64,000 nucleotides of DNA from Acidovorax sp. Root219 (GTDB lineage Bacteria > Pseudomonadota > Gammaproteobacteria > Burkholderiales > Burkholderiaceae_C): contig NZ_LMIJ01000014.1 of assembly GCF_001428665.1 (NCBI RefSeq), positions 263,678-327,677 on the forward strand, in the 5' to 3' direction. Within the stretch, counting starts at the first letter, position 1, and each line of letters starts with the position of its first letter. Made by a program: the position numbers and the translations under genes. The notes under the pieces were generated by a model. The model saw nothing but the letters and a program-made list of their open reading frames with translations. It had not been told where the DNA came from and did no database searches. This document shows, piece by piece, positions 29,250 through 37,609 of this stretch.

Positions 29250-30290
29250 ATGTCCTCCGCACCGCACTCCGCCGACACCCTCTGCTCTCCCCATGACCGC
29301 GGCGCGCTGCAGGTGCCCTACCTCAAGCGCTGCTGGTCCAGCTGGATGGCCGCGCGCCAGGGCCAGGCGGGCTCGGGCATGCAGGAAGCACATCGCACCC
29401 AGATCGTGCTGGCCGCACTGGGTGTGGGGCTGGAGCAGACCATGCAGCACGTGCTGCGCGAAGCACCGGACTTCGCCGACTTCGAGGACTGGATCGTGCG
29501 CACTGCGGGTGCACCCGATGCCGCCACCGTGGCACGCATCCAGGCCCTGGTCGACGGTGGCCCGCCGCCCGATGCGCTGCGGGAACTGCACGCCCGGATA
29601 GAGGCCATGCCGCCCGTGCTCGACGCGGCCGATCTGGCGCACTGGGACACCCATGGCTACGTGGTCGTGCGGCAGGCCGTGCCCGCAGCCGACAGCGCCG
29701 CCGCCGCGCAGGTGGTGTGGGACGCGGTGAACGCCACGCCGGACGACCCGGAGTCCTGGTACCCCCATGCACCGCGCAACATCATGCTGCAGTTGTTCCA
29801 GCACCCGGCCTTCGAGAAGAACCGCCGCTCCCTGCGCATCCACAAGGCCTTTGCCCAGCTGTGGGGCACGGCCGACCTGTGGCGCAGCACCGACCGCTGC
29901 GGCTTCAACGTGCCCGAGCGCCCGGGCCATGCCTACGGTGCACAAGGGCTGCACTGGGACGTGAGCCTGGCCCAGCCCATCCCGTTCTGCACCCAGGGCA
30001 TCCTGTACCTCACCGACACACCGCCCGAGCAGGGGGCACTCACCGTGGTGCCCGGCTTTCACCGCACGGTGGGCGACTGGCTGGCCCGCCTGCCACCCGG
30101 CGCCGATCCGCGCCGCCAGGACTTCCAGGCCCTGGGTGCCACGCCCGTCGGCGCAGGCGCAGGCGATCTCGTGATCTGGCACCAAGCCCTGCCCCACGGT
30201 GCCAGCCCCAACCGGGGAACCCGGCCGCGCCTGGTGCAGTACATCAACATGTTCCCCGCCGAGGTGGCGACCCACGACACCTGGCTTTGA
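29250..30290 (+). CDS. Phytanoyl-CoA dioxygenase (PhyH)-family Fe(II)/2-oxoglutarate oxygenase
   Basis: Non-haem iron oxygenase coupling 2-oxoglutarate decarboxylation to substrate hydroxylation. Of 346 aa, residues 1-125 are an unassigned helical extension and the PhyH core follows. The facial triad is H235/D237 (GLHWDVSL) and H316 (LPHGASP), with R325 or R327 to hold 2-oxoglutarate. GILYLTDTPPEQGALTVVPGFH is the family's core strand region. The ATG at 29250 is used; a TTG at 29172 would add 26 residues without conservation. The cupin follows 17 bases later. Confidence 0.87.
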   Translation: MSSAPHSADTLCSPHDRGALQVPYLKRCWSSWMAARQGQAGSGMQEAHRTQIVLAALGVGLEQTMQHVLREAPDFADFEDWIVRTAGAPDAATVARIQALVDGGPPPDALRELHARIEAMPPVLDAADLAHWDTHGYVVVRQAVPAADSAAAAQVVWDAVNATPDDPESWYPHAPRNIMLQLFQHPAFEKNRRSLRIHKAFAQLWGTADLWRSTDRCGFNVPERPGHAYGAQGLHWDVSLAQPIPFCTQGILYLTDTPPEQGALTVVPGFHRTVGDWLARLPPGADPRRQDFQALGATPVGAGAGDLVIWHQALPHGASPNRGTRPRLVQYINMFPAEVATHDTWL

Positions 30291-30307
30291 CAAGGAGACA
30301 CCCCGCC

Positions 30308-30715
30308 ATGGACACCACCCCAGCCAATCCAGCCTCCACCTTCGTGGCCACGCACGCCACCAACGCCACCTTCACGCGCGGCCTGCGCTCGTTCTTCGAG
30401 TACCGCGACCTGGGCATCAAGGACGCCACTGACGGCCGCTTGGTGGCCCACGTGATCCGCGCTGCGGGCGGTGCCGAATTTTCGAGCCAGCCGCACCTGC
30501 ACCGCACCACTTTCCAGCTCGTCTACATCCTCAAGGGCTGGATCGAGTTCGAATACGAGGGCCAGGGCGTGGTGCGGCTCGAGGCCGGCTCCTGCGTGTA
30601 CCAGCCGCCCGGCATACGGCACCGAGAGCTGGGGCACAGCGAGGACGTGGAGATGCTGGAGGTGGTGATGCCGGGCGAGTTCCCCACCGAGCTGGTCGAT
30701 TCGGTGGGCGCCTGA
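30308..30715 (+). CDS. Cupin-domain protein
   Basis: The 135-aa single cupin has motif 1 QPHLHRTTFQLVYILKG (H63, H65, Q70) and motif 2 PPGIRHRELGH (H105), giving a plausible metal site. The ribosome site AAGGAG lies 10 bases before the ATG. It is last in the hydratase-Bug-PhyH run and probably co-transcribed with the oxygenase. It could be an isomerase, dioxygenase or non-catalytic; no closer call is possible. Confidence 0.85.
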   Translation: MDTTPANPASTFVATHATNATFTRGLRSFFEYRDLGIKDATDGRLVAHVIRAAGGAEFSSQPHLHRTTFQLVYILKGWIEFEYEGQGVVRLEAGSCVYQPPGIRHRELGHSEDVEMLEVVMPGEFPTELVDSVGA

Positions 30716-30779
30716 CAACGCCAGGGCGCCAGCGCGCGCCGGTAGACTTCATGCACCAGGAACAAAGCGAGGGAGTGCA

Positions 30780-31454
30780 ATGGGCGTCGGCAGATTTTTT
30801 TCGTGGGTCATCGTGGTGATCCTTGCGCTGGTGCCGGTCAACTGGCTCCGGCTGTGGCTGCAGGGGGAGATTCCCCCCAGTGCCACGCTTTTGCAGGCCG
30901 TGATCGGCGTGGCCCTTTGCTGGGGTATCGCGGGCGCCCTGGGTTTCTTTCTGGTGGTGAGTGCGCGCGGCATCAGAATCCGCAAAGCCCGCGAACAGCA
31001 AGCCCTCGTGCGCTTGCAGGAACAGCCCCTGACCCCAATGGTTCCGCGCCAGGCCTTGGTGCGGCCCGGAGAAGTCGCCTATGCAGCGGTCGAGGCGGGC
31101 CTGCGAGAGGTCCACACCGTGGGCTACGAAACCGAGACAGCGGGAACCAGCCACCCGCAACTGTTTGGCGTGGGCACCAACCACCACAGCAATGCCACCA
31201 GCATGGCAGTGAACGAGGCCCTCATCGTCGCTACCGGGGAGCTGGTGGTGACCGACGAGCGCGTCATCTTCGCGGGCGACCACAAGTCCTTTGCCCTGCC
31301 GCTCAACTCTCTGGTGAATATCAGCGCGTACACCAACGGCTTCACGCTGAGCGACGGCCGGGCCACCCACACGGTGGTCATTGCAGACCCCTACCAGCAC
31401 ACGGTCTTCCGGATCACGCTCCAGAAGGCACTGCAAGCGGTCGGAATGCGCTGA
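30780..31454 (+). CDS. Two-TM membrane protein with PH/GRAM-like C-terminus
   Basis: The 224-aa protein has two hydrophobic segments (about 7-29 and 38-62) and a basic stretch RGIRIRKAREQQ. Its C-terminal beta-rich domain (about 140-220) contains GELVVTDERVIFAGDHKSFALPLNSL, the pattern of bacterial PH/GRAM-like domains. I do not recognise a named family. It is convergent with the sorbosone-dehydrogenase-like gene, the two stops being 8 bases apart. Confidence 0.7.
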   Translation: MGVGRFFSWVIVVILALVPVNWLRLWLQGEIPPSATLLQAVIGVALCWGIAGALGFFLVVSARGIRIRKAREQQALVRLQEQPLTPMVPRQALVRPGEVAYAAVEAGLREVHTVGYETETAGTSHPQLFGVGTNHHSNATSMAVNEALIVATGELVVTDERVIFAGDHKSFALPLNSLVNISAYTNGFTLSDGRATHTVVIADPYQHTVFRITLQKALQAVGMR

Positions 31455-31462
31455 ATTCCGGG

Positions 31463-32833
31463 CTACCTGGGTGCTGCTGCACCCACGCGCCACACGGCGT
31501 TGCCCACGTCATCGGCCACCAGCAAACCACCGCGCGCATCCACGGCCACACCCACGGGGCGGCCATAGGCATCGCCGTCCGGGCTCACAAAACCGGCGAG
31601 CACGTCGATGGGCAGGCCCGAAGGCTGGCCATCGACAAACGGCACGAACACCACCTTGTAGCCGCTGCGCGGCTTGCGGTTCCACGAGCCATGCTCGCCC
31701 ACGAAGGCGCCGCTGGCCAGCTGTGGCGCCAGGGCCGGCCCTTGCGAAAACGCCATGCCCAGCGGCGCCACATGCGAGCCCAGGGCATAGTCAGGCGACA
31801 CGGCCTTGGCCACCAGGTCGGGCCGGGGCGGCTGCACGCGCTCATCCACATGCTGGCCGTAGTAGCTGTAGGGCCAACCGTAGAAGGTGCCATCCTTGAC
31901 CGAGGTGAGGTAGTCGGGCACCAGGTCGCTGCCGATCTCGTCGCGCTCGTTGACCACCGTCCACAGCGCGCCCGTACCGGGCGCCCAGCCCAGGCCGTTG
32001 GGGTTGCGCAGGCCGCTGGCGAAGATGCGGTGGGAGCCGCTGGCGCGGTCCACCTCCCAGATGGCGGCACGGCCCTCTTCGGCCTGCATGCCGTTCTCAC
32101 CCACGTTGCTGTTGGAGCCCACGGTCACGTAGAGCTTGCTGCCGTCGGCGCTGGCGATCAGGTTCTTGGTCCAGTGGTGGTTGATGGGGCCGCCGGGCAG
32201 GTCCACCAGCTTGGTGCCCGGGGCGGTGATGCTCGTTTGCCCCGCCTCATAGGGAAAGCGCACAACCGCATCGGCATTGGCCACGTAGAGTTCGTTGCCC
32301 ACCAGGGCCATGCCGAACGGCGAGTTCAGGTTCTGCAGAAAAACGCTCTGTGTTTCGGCCCTGCCATCGCCATCGGCGTCGCGCAGCAGCGTGATGCGGT
32401 TGGCCGAGGGGCGTTTGCCCGAGCCGGCCTTGCCCATCACCGTTTTCATGACCCAGCCCTTGATGGCGCCGAGCACACCACCCGATGGCGCGCCCTCGCC
32501 CTTGGGCGGGGCCTGGCTTTCGGCCACCAGCACGTCGCCGTTGGGCAGCACCAGCACCCAGCGCGGATGGTCGAGCCCGGTGGCCAACGGCGTGACCGAC
32601 AGGCCCGGGAGGCTGGCGGTGGGCATGGATCCCTCGGGCCAGCCTTTGGCAGGGGCGATGTGCAGCGTGGGAATCAGCGATTGGTTCGGCGCCGGCAAGG
32701 TGGGCGACTTGCCCATGCCCTGCTCGGGCGAGAGGATGGCGGTGTCACCGCAGGCGGCCAGGCTGGCCGCCAGCACCGTGCCGGTGAGCAGCGCCGGCCA
32801 GGGACGCGATGTCAGGGAGAAGGAAAATGGCAT
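31463..32833 (-). CDS. Sorbosone dehydrogenase-like (PQQ-type beta-propeller) lipoprotein
   Basis: The 456-aa protein starts with a lipoprotein signal (lipobox LAACGD, Cys about residue 27). A six-bladed propeller of the soluble glucose/sorbosone dehydrogenase type follows, with [78 protein letters not shown] and [20 protein letters not shown] motifs. It may oxidise sugars or aldehydes in the periplasm with PQQ; no pqq genes are in view. The ATG at 32833 is chosen because it yields the clean lipoprotein signal. Confidence 0.85.
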   Translation of the reverse strand: MPFSFSLTSRPWPALLTGTVLAASLAACGDTAILSPEQGMGKSPTLPAPNQSLIPTLHIAPAKGWPEGSMPTASLPGLSVTPLATGLDHPRWVLVLPNGDVLVAESQAPPKGEGAPSGGVLGAIKGWVMKTVMGKAGSGKRPSANRITLLRDADGDGRAETQSVFLQNLNSPFGMALVGNELYVANADAVVRFPYEAGQTSITAPGTKLVDLPGGPINHHWTKNLIASADGSKLYVTVGSNSNVGENGMQAEEGRAAIWEVDRASGSHRIFASGLRNPNGLGWAPGTGALWTVVNERDEIGSDLVPDYLTSVKDGTFYGWPYSYYGQHVDERVQPPRPDLVAKAVSPDYALGSHVAPLGMAFSQGPALAPQLASGAFVGEHGSWNRKPRSGYKVVFVPFVDGQPSGLPIDVLAGFVSPDGDAYGRPVGVAVDARGGLLVADDVGNAVWRVGAAAPR

Positions 32834-32975
32834 GGCGATGGGCCTTTGTGGCGAGCGATGGCTGCAGTGTGGAGGGCCAGGCACGCGCGCCCTGTCAGCC
32901 AATTGCGCAAAATGCGCAGCCCCGCGTTACATTTATTTCCACAACCCTAACGCATTGGCCGCCGCAAGAACTTCC

Positions 32976-33593
32976 ATGAGACTCAAGACCGTTGTCCTGC
33001 TGGCGATCATTTTGCTCATCGGCTTTTTCGCCGTCGAGAAGCTGCGCCTGGGCCGGGTGGACAAGCGGCTGCAGGGCCAGTCGGCCACGCAGCAGGTGTT
33101 TGCCGAGGTACCGCAGCAGACCTCCACCAGCGCTGCCCCCTTTGCGTTGAAGGAGTACCAGGTCAAACCACTGGCCCAGTTCGCCATACGCGCCAGGGTG
33201 CTGGGGCGCGAGGAATACTCCTTTGGCCGCGAAGCCGATCTGTCCCCCGTGGACCTTGCCTTGGGCTGGCGGCGCATGGCCGAGCCGGCGGTGTACGAGC
33301 CCTTGAACATCACCCAGGGCGGGCGCTGGTACCGCTATTCGTGGTCGAGCCAGCCACCGATCCCCCTGCAGGAGATCATCGAGTCATCGGCCAACATGCA
33401 CATGATCCCGGCCAACGCGGCCGTGGAGCGGGTGCTCAAAAAGGCGCGCACGGGGCAATTCATCCGCATCACCGGCCAGTTGGTGGAGGTAACGCACCCC
33501 GGCGGCTGGCGCTGGACCAGCTCACTCACCCGCTCGGATTCGGGCGCCAACTCCTGCGAGCTGATCTTCGTGGAGACGGCGCAAGTGGAGTAG
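32976..33593 (+). CDS. Membrane-anchored conserved hypothetical protein
   Basis: The 205-aa protein has one N-terminal hydrophobic anchor (about 5-20, VVLLAIILLIGFFAVEKL) and an extracytoplasmic domain. Conserved-looking stretches are KEYQVKPLAQFAIRARVLGREEYSFGREADLSPVDLALGW and SSANMHMIPANAAVERVLKKARTGQFIRITGQLVEV. I recall similar proteins of unknown role in Proteobacteria; no function can be stated. Transcribed alone, diverging from the lipoprotein gene. Confidence 0.75.
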   Translation: MRLKTVVLLAIILLIGFFAVEKLRLGRVDKRLQGQSATQQVFAEVPQQTSTSAAPFALKEYQVKPLAQFAIRARVLGREEYSFGREADLSPVDLALGWRRMAEPAVYEPLNITQGGRWYRYSWSSQPPIPLQEIIESSANMHMIPANAAVERVLKKARTGQFIRITGQLVEVTHPGGWRWTSSLTRSDSGANSCELIFVETAQVE

Positions 33594-33626
33594 CCACTTC
33601 GGTGCGCTGAAAAAGACAAAATTTCA

Positions 33627-33658
33627 CCGACAAGGTGTCCATATGTGACGCCTGTCGG
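33627..33658. promoter_or_regulatory. Imperfect dyad upstream of DUF6150 gene
   Basis: Outer arms CCGACA (33627-33632) and TGTCGG (33653-33658), with inner GTGTC/GAC pairing, form a 32-base imperfect palindrome 110 bases before the DUF6150 start. It could be an operator or a weak hairpin; there is no T-run. Confidence 0.3.
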
Positions 33659-33767
33659 TTCCGTGGAATTTTTCACGGTTTTTTGGATAACCTTGCACTG
33701 GCGACACAAGGCAATGCCGCCGGCGCGACTTTTGGCCCCGTCTCCAGTGCACGAAGAGGAACTCCCC

Positions 33768-34052
33768 ATGGCGAAGATTCTGGTCACCAAGTACGAACAC
33801 CAGGCCGATGCAACCGTCTGCGAAGTGGCCCATGAAAGCCAGGCCGACCTGTGCTGGTACGAGGCCGCCTACGAGCCCCAGGCGCGCGGGGACACCACCT
33901 GGTACTTTGTTGACTACGCAACCCAGGCCAGCTTCAAGATCTTCAAGGTGAAGTTCGAGAGCCAGGCCGACATCAAGGCCTTCCAGGTCAAGACGCCCGA
34001 GCAGGCGGGCTGGCGCGATGCGGGTAACAGGTTCAAGGGCAAGATGGGCTGA
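33768..34052 (+). CDS. DUF6150 family small protein with internal repeats
   Basis: The 94-aa protein is built from four or five short repeats around the core Q-A-D/S/R (HQADATV, SQADLCWYEA, PQARGDTTWYFVD, TQASFKIFKVK, SQADIKAFQVK), alternating strand and turn. It has no signal peptide. It has a ribosome site AAGAGGA before the ATG at 33768 and a strong terminator 20 bases after the stop. Function unknown; the repeat suggests a small beta-solenoid or beta-sheet fold. Confidence 0.8.
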   Translation: MAKILVTKYEHQADATVCEVAHESQADLCWYEAAYEPQARGDTTWYFVDYATQASFKIFKVKFESQADIKAFQVKTPEQAGWRDAGNRFKGKMG

Positions 34053-34072
34053 GCCGCTGCCCGCCAGAAATG

Positions 34073-34109
34073 AAAAACCCCTGCCTTGCAATGCACGGCA
34101 GGGGTTTTT
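34073..34109. terminator. Bidirectional Rho-independent terminator
   Basis: AAAAACCCCTGCC and GGCAGGGGTTTTT arms with an 11-base loop give T-runs on both strands. It serves the DUF6150 gene (plus) and the M48 protease gene (minus, ending at 34143). Confidence 0.9.
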
Positions 34110-34142
34110 GCCATGGGCGGCATCGCCGCCGCCCTGCAGGCA

Positions 34143-35075
34143 TCAACGCAGCTGGCGCTTGATGGCGTCGTAGCGGGCTTCGTTGCTCACGTTCGCGGCC
34201 GAGCCAAACTTGCTGGACATGAACGGCTGTAGTTTCTCCAGGCGGTCCTTGGGGGCCGGATGGGTCGAGAACAGCACTTCATACGCCTGATTGGAGCCTG
34301 AACCGGTGGCTGCATACATGTTCAGCACCGTGGGCAGACCAATGGGTGCGTAGCCGGCCCGGGCGGCGTAGAGCACGCCCTGGCGGTCGGCATCGAACTC
34401 GTCCGACTGGTCCAGACCCTTGGTGTACAGATTGCGCACCAGGCCCACCATGGCAGAGCTCACCATGGCATTGCCCGAGCGTGCCTGCACCACGCCGCCG
34501 GCAGCCTGGGCAAAGCCACCCTTCTTGATGGCGGCCAGGTAGTGGCCGCGCGTCACGTGGGCGATTTCGTGGCCCAGCACGCCGGCCAGTTCCGATTCGG
34601 ACTTGAGCTGGCGCAACAGGCCGACGGTGACGAACACGAAGCCGCCGGGTGTGGCGTAGGCGTTCACGGCGTCGGAGTCGATCACGCCAAAGCGCCAGGC
34701 AAACTGGATGTCCTTGCCGTCCTTGTCCTTGGGCTTTTCAGCCTGCGCGGCCACCCACCAGCCGACCTGGCTCACATAGCGCTGCACAGCTTCGTTGCGC
34801 AGCAGCGGGCGGGCACCCAGCAGCACGGACGCGAAGTCATTGCCCATGGCGCGCTGCTCTTCGGCCGAATAGTCCTTGAATGCAGCGGATGCACCCTGGA
34901 TCACGTCCATGACGCCGCCAGCACGCGAGCCGCCGCCGGAACCGCCACCCAATACGGAGGAGATGGCCCCCAGCCCGCCGGGTGCGCCGCCAGCAGCAGG
35001 CATGGTTTCACAACCGGTCAGCAATACGACGGCAGCCAGCACCAGCGCGGCGGCCTTCAAGCGTTGGAGTTTCAT
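34143..35075 (-). CDS. M48-family metalloprotease lipoprotein
   Basis: Zinc protease of the BepA/LoiP-like M48 group, probably attached to the outer membrane. The 310-aa protein has lipobox LLTGC (C22), a Gly/Ser-rich linker (28-55), the zinc motif H169-E-I-A-H173 (GVLGHEIAHVTRGHY) and a downstream glutamate ligand E226 (SDEFDADRQGV). A C-terminal FSTHPAPKDRLEKLQPF block marks the family. BepA-like proteins survey outer-membrane assembly. It overlaps the SH3 gene stop by 4 bases and ends a three-gene operon led by the adenylate cyclase. Confidence 0.9.
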   Translation of the reverse strand: MKLQRLKAAALVLAAVVLLTGCETMPAAGGAPGGLGAISSVLGGGSGGGSRAGGVMDVIQGASAAFKDYSAEEQRAMGNDFASVLLGARPLLRNEAVQRYVSQVGWWVAAQAEKPKDKDGKDIQFAWRFGVIDSDAVNAYATPGGFVFVTVGLLRQLKSESELAGVLGHEIAHVTRGHYLAAIKKGGFAQAAGGVVQARSGNAMVSSAMVGLVRNLYTKGLDQSDEFDADRQGVLYAARAGYAPIGLPTVLNMYAATGSGSNQAYEVLFSTHPAPKDRLEKLQPFMSSKFGSAANVSNEARYDAIKRQLR

Positions 35076-35590
35076 TTTTCTGCTCCGGTGTAAGCGTCAA
35101 TCTTCTGCGCCACGACCTTGCCGCTGCGCGCAAACTGCTCGGCCTGGCCCATGTTGATGGCGTACTTCTCAAGCTGTGCCATTTCAGCCGGATTCGGCTG
35201 GGCGTTGGCGATCTGTTCCTTGGTGAGTCCCTTGGTGCCGGTGGACGCAGTAGGCGCATTGCTGCGTGGGGAGAACAAGCCTGCCAGGTTGGTACCAGAA
35301 TTGGACGGAGCAGCGGCTGGCGCGGCAGCTTGCATGGTTTTCACGAAGTTCAAGCGCACCCAGCCTTCCAGTTCACCGAACTTCACCTTGATCCAGCCGA
35401 CCTGCGCTTCGATCTGTTCGAGCTTGCTGCCCTTGACCAGCCTCGTTACCACCTTGCCATTTGTGGCCGGCATGGCGCGCAGCTCGGTTGGGGTGGTGAC
35501 TTCCAGCTGTTGGGCGTGCGCACCGAGGCCCAGCCCCAGCAGCAGCGCAATCAGCAGGCCCTTCAAAAGGCCTACGAATGATGTGTTCAC
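35072..35590 (-). CDS. Periplasmic SH3-domain protein
   Basis: The 172-aa protein has a signal peptide (about 1-26, ending GAHA) and a bacterial SH3 domain (about 30-88; TELRAMPATNGKVVTRLVKGSKLEQIEAQVGWIKVKFGELEGWV). A Pro/Ala/Ser linker and a short C-terminal helical region (KGLTKEQIANAQPNPAEM) follow. The start is GTG preceded by a strong AGGAGAAGGAAA site. It lies 16 bases after the cyclase and overlaps the M48 gene. It may bind cell wall or protein ligands for the protease. Confidence 0.85.
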   Translation of the reverse strand: MNTSFVGLLKGLLIALLLGLGLGAHAQQLEVTTPTELRAMPATNGKVVTRLVKGSKLEQIEAQVGWIKVKFGELEGWVRLNFVKTMQAAAPAAAPSNSGTNLAGLFSPRSNAPTASTGTKGLTKEQIANAQPNPAEMAQLEKYAINMGQAEQFARSGKVVAQKIDAYTGAEK

Positions 35591-35606
35591 TTTCCTTCTC
35601 CTCTCT

Positions 35607-37526
35607 CTATGTCAAAACCGGGGTTGCGGCGGGTGCCGATTCCCCCATTGGCGAGCGGCGCTGCGGCTCAAAAAGCCGCACCGCCTGGTCACGGCCCTTT
35701 ACTTCGAAATCGCCGCGGTCAATGAAAACAAATGTTTCCCCACATTGTGCCCTTGTCGACTCGGAAACCAAAACCCGGGCTATGCCTTTTGTGCAACCTT
35801 CGATGCGGCTGCACAGGTTGACGGCATCGCCGATTGCGGTGTAATCCAGCCGGCGCGATGTGCCCAGAAATCCGACGACGGCCGACCCCGTGTGCACGCC
35901 GATACCGATGTCGAATTTGGCGGTGGGGTCTTCGCGTGCCATGTCGTCGGCAAAGCGCTGCAGTGCATCGGCCATGCCCAGTGCCGCCTCCACCGCCAGC
36001 ACGGCGTGGTTGGGCTGGGCGATGGGCGCCCCCCAGAAGGCCATGATGGCGTCGCCGATGAATTTGTCCAGCGTGCCCTGGTAGCGGAAGATCACCTCCA
36101 CCTGCATTTCGAAATAACGGTTGAGGATGTTCACGATCTCCTCGGGCTTGCGGTGCTCCGACAGGCTGGTGAAGCCCCGGATGTCCGAGAACAATAGCGT
36201 GATCTCGCGGCTGGCGGAAACCTCGGCCTGGGCAACCGTTTCAGACAAATCCTGCACGATGCGTGGATCCACGAAGCGCGAGAACATGGCCTGCACATGG
36301 CGCCGTTGCCCCATCTCCAGCCGCGAAGACAGCAGCCCAAAGGCCAGCAACGCCACCGCCCCCAGCACCAGCGTGGACACCGGCATCCAGTACACATGGC
36401 TCTGCTGCAACACCAGCAGACTGACCCCAATGGCCGCAGCCACCAGCGCGGCATAGCCCGTGATCACCCAGATGGGTGACATGCGAACAACGAAGGCCAC
36501 CGCAAGAGTGCAGATCAATACCAGCACCAGGGCCGGATTTGCCCAAACCGGGGCCTCACGCAACCAGTCATTGTTCTGCAGGTTGGCTATTCCAGTGGCC
36601 AAAACAAAGGGGCCGGGGGTCGTGGCATCGAACGGCGTGGGAACGAAGTCGAAAATTCCGCTGGCCGTGGCACCGATCACGATGATCTTGCCATGGGCGT
36701 CGAAAGGCAGTTTGCCTCCCTCCATCTGGGTCGCCAGATAGGCCTTGGCATAGGGAATGCGTGTGAACTCCGTGCCGTACCAGTTCAACCGGAAACCCGG
36801 CTGCTTGGGTTTGGGCAGTTGCAGCGCGTCTGCCACCCGCCCGATCATGTGCGGTATCCACCAACCATCGACCTCGCGGCCCAATTCGGTATGGCGGCCG
36901 ATGCCATCGCGGTCCTTGATGAAGTTGATGTACCCCGTGCGCCAGGCGTCGGGGGGCAGGGCCAACGGCGCCTCGATGCCGTAGCTGGCCTTCGGGTCGG
37001 CATGCTCCAGCGCTCGTATGCCCATCACCGGCGGCGCCATGGACAGTGGCGCCTTCTGCTCCGCCCCATCCATGAGGAGCATGGGAACAAAGGCGCGCTC
37101 GAAAGCCAGCGCCTTCGCCAGTTCTGCGTCGTTTTCGGGGCGAAAGCGGTCGGGTTGCGAAAGGAACAGATCCAGCACGATGGCGCGCGGCTGCTGTGCC
37201 ACCAGCGCATTGATCAGCTCGGCGTGGATCACGCGCGGCCAGACCCACTTGCCCGCGATGTCGAACATCTGCGGGTCCATCAGCGATGGCTGGTCAATGT
37301 CGATCAGCACCACGTCGTCCGGCGGCTTGCGGCTGTCCGCATGCCAGCGCAGGAGCGCATCCCCCACCCGGTTGTCGAGGGCATCGAGCTTGTGCCACGT
37401 GGTCACCTCGAACAGCGCCAGCGCGCAGAGCATGAGGCACAGCACGGCATACAGCGCACGGCGGCCAAAGCGCTGGCGCAGCCGGGTGAGCACGGTCGAT
37501 GAATGGTGGGAAGGGGCGGACGGCAC
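35607..37526 (-). CDS. CHASE2-domain class III adenylate cyclase
   Basis: Membrane sensor making cAMP. The 639-aa protein has TM1 (about 24-42), a periplasmic CHASE2 domain (about 50-325), three TM segments (about 331-348, 351-374, 380-400) and a cyclase domain (about 440-620). Metal aspartates D448 (FSDIRGF) and D492 (FIGDAIM), the adenine-specifying pair K488/D561, and transition-state residues near N570/R574 are present, so an active adenylate rather than guanylate cyclase is predicted. The start is a GTG; a second GTG 11 codons later is possible. First gene of the SH3-M48 operon. Confidence 0.9.
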   Translation of the reverse strand: MPSAPSHHSSTVLTRLRQRFGRRALYAVLCLMLCALALFEVTTWHKLDALDNRVGDALLRWHADSRKPPDDVVLIDIDQPSLMDPQMFDIAGKWVWPRVIHAELINALVAQQPRAIVLDLFLSQPDRFRPENDAELAKALAFERAFVPMLLMDGAEQKAPLSMAPPVMGIRALEHADPKASYGIEAPLALPPDAWRTGYINFIKDRDGIGRHTELGREVDGWWIPHMIGRVADALQLPKPKQPGFRLNWYGTEFTRIPYAKAYLATQMEGGKLPFDAHGKIIVIGATASGIFDFVPTPFDATTPGPFVLATGIANLQNNDWLREAPVWANPALVLVLICTLAVAFVVRMSPIWVITGYAALVAAAIGVSLLVLQQSHVYWMPVSTLVLGAVALLAFGLLSSRLEMGQRRHVQAMFSRFVDPRIVQDLSETVAQAEVSASREITLLFSDIRGFTSLSEHRKPEEIVNILNRYFEMQVEVIFRYQGTLDKFIGDAIMAFWGAPIAQPNHAVLAVEAALGMADALQRFADDMAREDPTAKFDIGIGVHTGSAVVGFLGTSRRLDYTAIGDAVNLCSRIEGCTKGIARVLVSESTRAQCGETFVFIDRGDFEVKGRDQAVRLFEPQRRSPMGESAPAATPVLT

Positions 37527-37609
37527 AGGCCAGAGTATCCACGCCCGGCTTTGCCCGCGGCAAGCGCATCTACCCTGCGCGTTGTGCGCCCCCTACTCCC
37601 CCAAGCCCA

